5,152 bases of DNA from Gemmataceae bacterium. Its GTDB lineage: Bacteria > Planctomycetota > Planctomycetia > Gemmatales > Gemmataceae. Both the position numbers and the translations under genes were made by a program. Below are positions 1-5,152 of the stretch, piece by piece; the stretch's first letter is position 1; every line of letters begins with the position of its first letter. Under the pieces are notes generated by a model. That model did no database searches. It saw only the letters and a program-made list of their open reading frames with translations, and had not been told where the DNA came from. The DNA lies in contig CANLGS010000378.1 in assembly GCA_947490035.1 (NCBI GenBank), positions 1 through 5,152 on the forward strand, written 5' to 3'.

Positions 1-111
1 GCCGCACGATAAACGCGGAAGAAAGACACGATCAGGCAACGCAGAAGACCGCGTTTAAAACAGTCTTCTGCGTTGCCTGATCGTGTCTTTCTTCCGCGTT
101 TATCGTGCGGC
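1..111. repeat. Perfect 49-bp inverted repeat (long hairpin), possibly extending past the left edge
   Basis: Bases 1-49 are the exact reverse complement of bases 63-111, with a 13-nt spacer (50-62). The spacer carries CCGCGTTTA (49-57, overlapping the arm by one base), which also occurs in the right arm at 94-102 and, inverted, at 10-18, so alternative pairings exist. Each arm contains degenerate repeated units: AACGCGGAAGAAAGAC at 12-27 and AACGCAGAAGAC at 38-49. The structure begins 20 nt after the stop codon of the metalloprotease gene, so its transcript would fold here. It could act as a transcription or mRNA 3'-end structure, but no T-run is visible because the window ends at the stem. 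The perfect arms and internal units look more like a dispersed intergenic repeat or a miniature inverted-repeat element. An assembly inversion artefact is also possible. Confidence 0.9.
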
Positions 112-131
112 CACTCTTCCTCTTCTCTGGT

Positions 132-2612
132 CTACTTCTTCTTGTCCGCGGTCAGGAGCGACGCGATCTCGCTGTGCAGGTCGTCGATGTGCGCGACCGT
201 CAGCGGGTCTTTCGCCTTCTTCTTCGCGGCTTCGAGTTGCGTGGACAACTGGCCCAGCGCCTGACGGCCGACCGCGCGAAGCTCACTCGCGGGTCGCGGA
301 CCGGCCGCGCCGCCGAGACCGGGTGGCCCAGCCGGAGCCGGTTGGAACTCCGCCTTCAGCAAGTCGATGTACGCGCGCTGGAGTTGCCGGCGCAACGGGT
401 CGATCTTCGGCGCGTCGGCTTTCAGTTCCGCGAACAACCCGGTCTGAATGTCGTCCACCAACTCGACCGTGGTGTAGGCCTTGTCCGGCGAGAGCAACTC
501 GGCGTCGGCCAGGCGCGACAGCCGCGCCGGGCTGAGGAGGCTGCGGAGCATCAGCCGCTGCTGGCCCGCCAGTTCGGACGACGCGCCCGTGAACTTGAAC
601 TGGTTCACGAGACCGGGGTTGAGCAACTTCGTCGGCGTGGTGAAGGCGTTGTCGAGCAGGAACTTGACGGCTTCCTTCTGCTTGTCCTTTGGGACGCGCA
701 CGAACGTCTCGCCGCCGCGACCGCCGAGCGTGCGGTTCTCCACCACGCCGCCCACCTGCTTCGCGACCGCCATGAGCCAGTTCATGCGCGCGTGCAGCAG
801 TTCCCCGTACACCTCTTCGAGCAGCGCGAAGTCTTCGCCCTTCTCGGTCGTCGCCGCGAGCATGAACTCGATGACGCGGTCGAGGTTCTTCAGCCCGCAC
901 GCGGTCACCGCGAGTGGGTCGCTGCCGATGTTCTCGGTGAGCACGGTCGGGTCCACGAACGACGGGCCGTCCTCGCCGCCGAACCGCAGGAACGGGTTGG
1001 TCAGTTGCTTCGCGGCCCACTCGTCGAGCGTCTTCCGCTCCTCGTCCGGCGTCTTCGCGGTCGGGATGGCCTTGTAGCCCCACTCGATGGCGAAGTTGTC
1101 GTAAGGCGCGATCTTCGGCAGCAGGTGCTTCGGATCGACCTTGTCTTCTGGCTGCGCGACGTAGTTGCACCGGCCGTAGGACATGATCGACGCGACGCTG
1201 CCGAACTCGGCGCAGAACTTCGGGTCGCGCAGCTGGCTGACGGAGAACGCCTGGCTCGCGCGGTGGTTGTGCCGCAGGCCGAGCGTGTGCCCGACCTCGT
1301 GCGCGCAGATGTAGCGCATCATCGCGCCGGTGATGTCGTCCGGCAGCGGGAACTTCCGCGCCTTCGGATCGACCGCCGAACACTGCACGAAGTACCACTG
1401 CTGCGAGGTCTTTACGATGTCGTGCCAGAAGATGATGTGCGCGGAGATCACTTCGCCGGATCGCGGGTCGTGGACGTGCGGCCCCATCGCGTTCTGCACC
1501 GGCTCCGCAATCCACCGGATGACGGAGTAGCGCGAATCTTCCGGGTCGAAGTTCGGGTCTTCGGCGCGCGTCGGCACGTCCTTGCAGACGATCGCGTTCT
1601 TGAACCCGGCCTTCTCGAAGGCAGGTGCCCAGTCTTCCACGCCCTGTTTCATGTAGGAGCGCCACTTCTCCGGAATCTCCTTCGACAGGTAGAACGTGAT
1701 CGGCTTGACGACTTCGCCGGCCGCGTCGCCGGGTGTCTTCTTTTCGAGCCGGAAGCGCGTGATGAACTCGCGCGGCACGGCCCACTGCTTCGCGTGCGAG
1801 TAGTCCACGAACTCTTCGGTGAAGTAGCCCACGCGCGGGTCCGCGAGCCGCCCCTGCATCGGCGTTTCCGGGAGGATCGCGAGGCTGTGGTGGACGAGCG
1901 CGGTCACGCTCTTCGCCGCGCCGCCGCCCGGAGGGCCGAACGGCGAACCGCCGCCGCTGGCGCGGAACGTGATCAGCGCCCGCACTTCGATGTTGCCCGG
2001 GAACGCCTTCACGTCCGACAGGTACGAGCGCGACGAGTCCACGCTCGCGCCGGTGGCACCCGCGGCCTTCGTAATCGGCAGATCGTTCAGTCCGAAGATG
2101 AACGTGTCCGACACGTTGATGACCGCGGCTCGGTCCTTGCCCTCGCACTCGACGCTGAACACGGCGATGATTGAGTCGGTGGCTGAGGCTTCGATGGACG
2201 CCTGCACCGCCTTGCCGTCGGACCGCTTCGCGAACCCGACTTTCCAGAGGTAGAGCTTGTTTCCGCGGCGCTCGAACTTCAGCACCGCGCTGCCGAGACC
2301 GGACCCGCCCCAACTGCCGAACATGCCGCCGCCCGGCCCCTTCGCGACTTCCGCTTGCCAGAGGAACAGCCGGCCCTGCTTGTCCTGCGGCACCTCGAAG
2401 TACAGCTTGTCGTCGTTCCGGTGGACCGCGAACACGCCCGATGTCGTGGTGAAATCCTTCGTGATAACGTCGTCGTACTTCTTCAGCTCGCCGGCCTTCG
2501 GCACGGTCTTCGGCGGCGGGATCGGCTGCTTCGCGCCGACCGGTGCGGCGTGTGACGAAAGGAGCGCGAGCGCGGCAATCAAGCCGGCGCCCAGCGTCAA
2601 GCGGGTACGCAT
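132..2612 (-). CDS. Secreted zinc-dependent metalloprotease, DUF5117/DUF4953 type
   Basis: An 826-residue protein that very likely hydrolyses peptide bonds outside the cytoplasm; its substrate is unknown. Residues 1-27 form a signal peptide (basic MRTR, a hydrophobic core at 7-18, possible cleavage after SHA-22 or VGA-27). A DUF5118/DUF5117-like N-terminal half follows to about residue 290. The catalytic half contains HEVGHTLGLRHN at 438-449, giving predicted zinc ligands H438, H442 and H448 and catalytic base E439. SIMSYG at 475-480 supplies a Met-turn (M477), as in metzincins. The segment IAPYDNFAIEWGYKAIP (501-517) is typical of DUF4953 proteins. Gly/Pro-rich stretches at 93-107, 219-232 and 759-772 look like flexible linkers, and the C-terminus is lysine-rich. 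The ATG start is supported by the signal peptide and a GAGGT 5 nt upstream. The gene looks intact. It lies 182 bp downstream of the kinase gene on the same strand. The family assignment is from recognised motifs, not a search. Confidence 0.93.
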   Translation of the reverse strand: MRTRLTLGAGLIAALALLSSHAAPVGAKQPIPPPKTVPKAGELKKYDDVITKDFTTTSGVFAVHRNDDKLYFEVPQDKQGRLFLWQAEVAKGPGGGMFGSWGGSGLGSAVLKFERRGNKLYLWKVGFAKRSDGKAVQASIEASATDSIIAVFSVECEGKDRAAVINVSDTFIFGLNDLPITKAAGATGASVDSSRSYLSDVKAFPGNIEVRALITFRASGGGSPFGPPGGGAAKSVTALVHHSLAILPETPMQGRLADPRVGYFTEEFVDYSHAKQWAVPREFITRFRLEKKTPGDAAGEVVKPITFYLSKEIPEKWRSYMKQGVEDWAPAFEKAGFKNAIVCKDVPTRAEDPNFDPEDSRYSVIRWIAEPVQNAMGPHVHDPRSGEVISAHIIFWHDIVKTSQQWYFVQCSAVDPKARKFPLPDDITGAMMRYICAHEVGHTLGLRHNHRASQAFSVSQLRDPKFCAEFGSVASIMSYGRCNYVAQPEDKVDPKHLLPKIAPYDNFAIEWGYKAIPTAKTPDEERKTLDEWAAKQLTNPFLRFGGEDGPSFVDPTVLTENIGSDPLAVTACGLKNLDRVIEFMLAATTEKGEDFALLEEVYGELLHARMNWLMAVAKQVGGVVENRTLGGRGGETFVRVPKDKQKEAVKFLLDNAFTTPTKLLNPGLVNQFKFTGASSELAGQQRLMLRSLLSPARLSRLADAELLSPDKAYTTVELVDDIQTGLFAELKADAPKIDPLRRQLQRAYIDLLKAEFQPAPAGPPGLGGAAGPRPASELRAVGRQALGQLSTQLEAAKKKAKDPLTVAHIDDLHSEIASLLTADKKK

Positions 2613-2617
2613 GAGAT

Positions 2618-2622
2618 ACCTC
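2618..2622 (-). promoter_or_regulatory. Shine-Dalgarno site of the metalloprotease gene
   Basis: The minus strand reads GAGGT, followed by a 5-nt spacer (ATCTC) and the ATG at 2612-2610. This is a fair match to the anti-SD complement at a normal distance. It supports the start that also gives a well-formed signal peptide. Confidence 0.55.
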
Positions 2623-2740
2623 GGAGGAGGCGTTCAGGTTAGGGTGACTGGGTTTATCTTACCGTCTGGGCAAGAGAGAGGGGCAGGTGCGGTTGAAAAG
2701 TCGCTCGTGACTCACCGCTACAACCGGACCGCGGTACGAA

Positions 2741-2777
2741 CGCGAAGCCGCAAGCGGCTGTCGCTTGCGGCTTCGCG
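2741..2777. terminator. 16-bp perfect hairpin after the kinase gene; possible terminator
   Basis: Bases 2741-2756 (CGCGAAGCCGCAAGCG) pair perfectly with 2762-2777 around a 5-nt loop (GCTGT). The stem starts 17 nt beyond the kinase stop codon on the minus strand, where a terminator or mRNA 3'-end stabiliser is expected. No T-run follows on the minus strand (it continues TTCGTACCGC), so it is not a canonical intrinsic terminator. It could be a factor-assisted terminator, an RNase barrier or a REP-like intergenic palindrome. The remainder of the 182-bp gap, about 2623-2740, should hold the metalloprotease promoter, but I see no convincing -35/-10 pair. Confidence 0.5.
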
Positions 2778-2794
2778 AGTCGTCTCCGTCGGCG

Positions 2795-4942
2795 TTACTT
2801 CAAACTGTCGGGGTCGTTCTTCCACCCCGGCTTGTCGCCCTTCTCGCCCTTCGTGACCTTCTCGAACTCGTCGGGCGTGTAGGTCTTCTGGCCGTCCTTC
2901 GTCTGCACGACGAACACGAACGGGTTCTCGCCCTTCTGAGCGGGCACGAAGTACCCCTTCTGGGCGTTGTAGACGAGGTCGCGATCGAACATCGGGATCG
3001 TGAGCAGCACCTTGCCGTTGCGATCAACGATGCGCGAACGCTCCCGCTCAAGGATCGCGATCTGTTTGCCGTCGGGGGACCAACTACCCTTTCTGGCTTT
3101 ACTGTCGAGTTGCCTTGTCTTCCCCTCCGCGTTCGTCGTGTCGATGACGATGCCTTCGTCGCCCACGCCCGAGCAGATCAGCAGTGCATCTCCCTTCAGC
3201 GACCAACTGGATGTTGGCCAACCAGAGTAGCTCCTCCCCGTGACGCGCTTGCCCTCAAGCCAGATGGCGTATTCTCCCTCCCCCACGATGGCGTAACGGC
3301 GGTCGGAATGCCAGGCGATGCTGCCCACCTGCCCGACGCGGGTATCGAACTCGCGGACGACATCAGGTTTCTGCTTGGTCGTGTCCCAGAGCCGCACCTG
3401 TCCGTCGTTGTACCCGAGCATGAGTTGTGTCGATTTCGGGTGCCAGGCGAACGCGCCGACAATGGTCTTGGGGAGCGTCAACTGGAGTGGCTTCCCGACC
3501 TTCGTGAGGTCGTAGACGAGCACGCCGCTTTCGGCGGAGATGCCCGCCAACTGGGAGCCGTCCGGGGAAACGCTCGGGTCGGAAAGGTGTGCGTCGATTT
3601 CCCGGATGACTTTGCCCGTTTCGATGTCGCGAATGGTCGTGAGTTGCCGGGTTACTTCTAACACAACCAAGCACTTTCCGTCCGGCGTCCAAGCCAGATC
3701 GCGGCACTCGCCTTTAGTCACCAGAGCTTTGTGGAACTTCCCCGTTGCCGCTTCGTAGAGTCGGATCGTTCCGTCTTCGCTGCCGACTGCGATCAGTGTG
3801 CCGCCCGGTTGGTACGCGATGGCGTTGACCGGCTTCCGTGCCACGGTCGTTTCCATGGTCCACGTCCCGTCGGCGAAGTATTTCGCGGGCGTCTTGGTCA
3901 TCGCGCGGGCGCTGATCGGTTCCCCGGCCGCCACCGGCGCGGCCAGAAGCCCGGGCGCGATCACCACCGGCTTCTTCTCATCTGGCTTCGGCGTTTCCGC
4001 CTTGGGCTTATTCGGATCTTCCTTCTGCTGGCCGTTGCCCGACAACCCGTACACGATGCCCGCGGGCGCCAGCACCCCGGCGGCGAGTCCGGCCCAGACC
4101 CAGCGGCGGCCGGCGCGACGGGCGGGCGCCGGCCGCGCGACCGCGTCGGTCGATCCCGCGAGGGCCACCGTTTCGACCGGCTCGGCCATCGGCACCACCT
4201 CGAACTCCGCCGACGGCGCGCCGACGGCGCCGCCGAGCAGCCCCGGCCCCTTCGCGGCCTCTTCGATCTGCTGGAGCCGGGCCGCCACCTCTCCGGCCGT
4301 TTGCACACGCGCGGCCGGGTCTTTCGCCAGCAGGTCCGTGACGAGGGCCACGAGGTCGGCCGGGAGCCACGGGTGGGCGCGGTCGAGCGACTCCGGGTGG
4401 TGGTCGGTCACGGCCACGAGCGAGTTGATGTAATGCGGCCGGGCGAACGGGGACACGCCCGAACACAGTTCGTACAGCACGGCGCCGAAGCTGAACAGGT
4501 CGGCGCGCGAATCGACCTCGGCGCCCTTTGCCTGCTCCGGGGCCATGTACGCCGCGGTGCCCATCACCCGACCGGGCGTGGTGAGCGTGTCGTTGTCGGG
4601 GTGCCGGGCGAGGCCGAAGTCGAGCAGTTTCACCCGCCCCGACCCGGCCGTGCGCCACAGGTTCGCGGGCTTGAAGTCGCGGTGAACGACGCCCTTCGCG
4701 TGAACGTAGGACAGCCCCGCGATTGCCTCGCGGGCCACCCGCAACACGTCGCCGAGCGAGCGAGTCGGGTTGTTCTTCATCCAGTGCGCCACGGTTTCGC
4801 CCTCCAAGAATTCCATCACCAGGAACAGGGTTTCGGCGTCTTGACCGACCTGGAACACGGTCACGACGTGATCGTGCGGAGCGGCGGCCAGCGCGCGCGC
4901 CTCGCGGAGGAACATCGCGGTGGCACGCGGGTTCGCGGCCAT
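2795..4942 (-). CDS. Ser/Thr protein kinase with transmembrane segment and WD40 propeller, 5'-truncated by an insertion sequence
   Basis: Read from the first available ATG, this is 715 residues of a Hanks-type kinase. Visible motifs are the helix-C glutamate E14 (FLREARAL), the catalytic loop HRDFKPAN (87-94; D89, K91, N94), DFG (108-110), APE (134-136) and the helix-F aspartate D148. The kinase domain ends near 226. A Pro/Ala-rich juxtamembrane region leads to one membrane span at about 281-301, so the kinase would be cytoplasmic and the rest periplasmic. About seven WD40-like repeats follow, near 372-402, 413-449, 455-479, 495-524, 539-567, 580-608 and 619-649, enough for one propeller. The glycine-rich loop and a genuine start are missing. 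VAIK lies in the same frame upstream of this ATG (4958-4969), and a TGA at 4979-4981 closes the frame inside the inserted element. No SD precedes the ATG. I infer a disrupted gene whose product, if made, cannot anchor ATP normally. Confidence 0.85.
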   Translation of the reverse strand: MAANPRATAMFLREARALAAAPHDHVVTVFQVGQDAETLFLVMEFLEGETVAHWMKNNPTRSLGDVLRVAREAIAGLSYVHAKGVVHRDFKPANLWRTAGSGRVKLLDFGLARHPDNDTLTTPGRVMGTAAYMAPEQAKGAEVDSRADLFSFGAVLYELCSGVSPFARPHYINSLVAVTDHHPESLDRAHPWLPADLVALVTDLLAKDPAARVQTAGEVAARLQQIEEAAKGPGLLGGAVGAPSAEFEVVPMAEPVETVALAGSTDAVARPAPARRAGRRWVWAGLAAGVLAPAGIVYGLSGNGQQKEDPNKPKAETPKPDEKKPVVIAPGLLAAPVAAGEPISARAMTKTPAKYFADGTWTMETTVARKPVNAIAYQPGGTLIAVGSEDGTIRLYEAATGKFHKALVTKGECRDLAWTPDGKCLVVLEVTRQLTTIRDIETGKVIREIDAHLSDPSVSPDGSQLAGISAESGVLVYDLTKVGKPLQLTLPKTIVGAFAWHPKSTQLMLGYNDGQVRLWDTTKQKPDVVREFDTRVGQVGSIAWHSDRRYAIVGEGEYAIWLEGKRVTGRSYSGWPTSSWSLKGDALLICSGVGDEGIVIDTTNAEGKTRQLDSKARKGSWSPDGKQIAILERERSRIVDRNGKVLLTIPMFDRDLVYNAQKGYFVPAQKGENPFVFVVQTKDGQKTYTPDEFEKVTKGEKGDKPGWKNDPDSLK

Positions 4943-4970
4943 GCCCGGCAGGATCAGTTTGATCGCGACC
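4943..4970 (-). pseudogene. Residual 5' coding fragment of the kinase with the VAIK motif, left without a start
   Basis: Continuing the kinase frame upstream of the ATG at 4942 gives V-A-I-K-L-I-L-P-G (codons 4969 down to 4943). This is the beta-3 strand motif with the ATP-positioning lysine (codon 4960-4958). It runs directly into the helix-C region at the normal spacing of family members, so it is real kinase sequence. No ATG, GTG or TTG occurs in frame between here and the TGA at 4979-4981. Upstream of VAIK a kinase should show about 20-30 residues with a G-x-G-x-x-G loop; instead the sequence changes to the IS end. The break lies near 4970/4971. Confidence 0.8.
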
Positions 4971-5009
4971 CATAGGCATCAAGTTAAGGAGACGCTGGCC
5001 TATGAACTT
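4971..5009. repeat. Nested short inverted repeats at the IS terminus
   Basis: CATAGGC (4971-4977) is the exact inverse of GCCTATG (4998-5004). A second pair interleaves with it: AAGTT (4981-4985) and AACTT (5005-5009). Such subterminal repeats could be transposase binding sites, or could fold the end. The arms are short and chance cannot be excluded. The true terminal inverted repeat needs the distal end of the element. Confidence 0.4.
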
Positions 5010-5068
5010 ACGGTTCGCTCGTGTTTTGGGTGGTTATCGGGAATGGTGTTTGTGGGTAGTTTGTCGGG

Positions 5069-5152
5069 ATGACTGACACCAAACCCCGGTTGCTGCGAGT
5101 GGAGGTCGTGGGCGACCTGCCCGTCCTCTGGGCGACCCTCCAGCGTCTGGCC
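5069..5152 (+). CDS. N-terminal fragment of a probable DDE transposase, runs off the window
   Basis: The first 28 codons are visible: MTDTKPRLLRVEV, then VGDLPVLWATLQRLA. The pattern V-G-x-L-P-V/I followed by a hydrophobic helix ending in R-L resembles the DUF4277-like N-terminus of IS1634/IS4-type transposases, a small DNA-binding helical region. That family call rests on recall of a short segment and is tentative; no catalytic residue is in view. The ATG is the only usable start here, since an in-frame TAG lies at 5057-5059 and no GTG or TTG intervenes. No strong SD is visible; the start codon directly follows TCGGG. It is transcribed away from the disrupted kinase, whose 5' end faces it. 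The G/T-rich leader at 5021-5068 precedes it. The product would mobilise the element inserted at about 4970. Confidence 0.65.
   Translation, partial: MTDTKPRLLRVEVVGDLPVLWATLQRLA

Larger units (their letters stand above)
4971..5152 (+). mobile_element. Left end of an insertion sequence, truncated by the window edge
   Basis: Three observations define it. Kinase homology stops abruptly at about 4970. The following 98 bp are noncoding and differ in composition from the GC-rich genes on the left. A plus-strand transposase-like frame then opens at 5069 and runs off the window. Short inverted repeats (CATAGGC at 4971-4977, GCCTATG at 4998-5004) lie at the proposed terminus. The exact boundary is uncertain by a few bases, because the other end, its terminal repeat and the target duplication are outside the window. 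Confidence 0.75.

Noticed and set aside
105..2174. Long plus-strand open frame of 689 codons opposite the metalloprotease gene
   Set aside because: It is an antisense shadow: Arg/Leu/Val-rich low-complexity protein with no recognisable domain, produced by the high GC third-position bias of the real minus-strand gene, which has a signal peptide and a zinc site.
2656..2661. Minus-strand TAAGAT as a possible -10 box for the metalloprotease gene
   Set aside because: Only four of six bases match the consensus and no acceptable -35 lies 16-18 bp upstream.
4209..4230. Perfect tandem copy of an 11-bp unit (GCCGACGGCGC) inside the kinase gene
   Set aside because: It lies in the Ala/Pro-rich linker between kinase and membrane span, where GC-rich low complexity is expected. 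Two copies of an 11-mer there are not informative, and the frame stays open.
3731..4975. Plus-strand open frame of 414 codons opposite the kinase gene
   Set aside because: Arg/Gly/His-rich composition with no domain; it mirrors the kinase coding frame, whose HRD, DFG and WD40 motifs are unmistakable.
4008..4982. Alternative minus-strand frame of 324 codons overlapping the kinase N-terminal region
   Set aside because: It is the frame-shifted shadow of the kinase and is Arg-rich throughout. Its start at the IS junction is coincidental.

Overview
The window is GC-rich DNA whose gene content points to a planctomycete of the Gemmata type (family Gemmataceae). The clues are a membrane-anchored Ser/Thr protein kinase fused to a WD40 propeller, a large secreted HExxHxxGxxHN metalloprotease with DUF5117/DUF4953-like architecture, and long intergenic palindromes. 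The taxonomic call is an inference from protein style, not from a marker gene.

Layout from left to right. Positions 1-111 form a perfect 49-bp inverted repeat with a 13-nt loop, and the left arm may continue beyond the window edge. Positions 132-2612 (minus strand) encode a complete 826-residue secreted zinc metalloprotease. Positions 2613-2794 are an intergenic gap holding that gene's ribosome binding site and a 16-bp perfect hairpin (2741-2777). Positions 2795-4942 (minus strand) encode most of a Ser/Thr kinase with a transmembrane segment and a seven-bladed WD40 domain. The kinase homology continues without a start codon through the VAIK motif to about 4970 and then stops abruptly. From about 4971 to the right edge lies the left end of an insertion sequence: a short inverted-repeat region, a G/T-rich leader, and the first 28 codons (5069-5152, plus strand) of a probable DDE transposase.

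The main biological point is a gene disruption. The insertion sequence appears to have landed in the kinase gene just upstream of the codons for the ATP-anchoring VAIK lysine. This removes the start, the glycine-rich loop and the original promoter region. The remaining frame has a TGA inside the element and only one downstream ATG, which lies after VAIK, so any product made now should lack kinase activity. The metalloprotease lies downstream on the same strand with a 182-bp gap and a hairpin between them, so it probably has its own promoter. No functional link between the two is shown.

I found no RNA gene, CRISPR array or convincing novel multi-gene system. The items most worth checking are the IS/kinase junction and the long perfect palindrome at the left edge.
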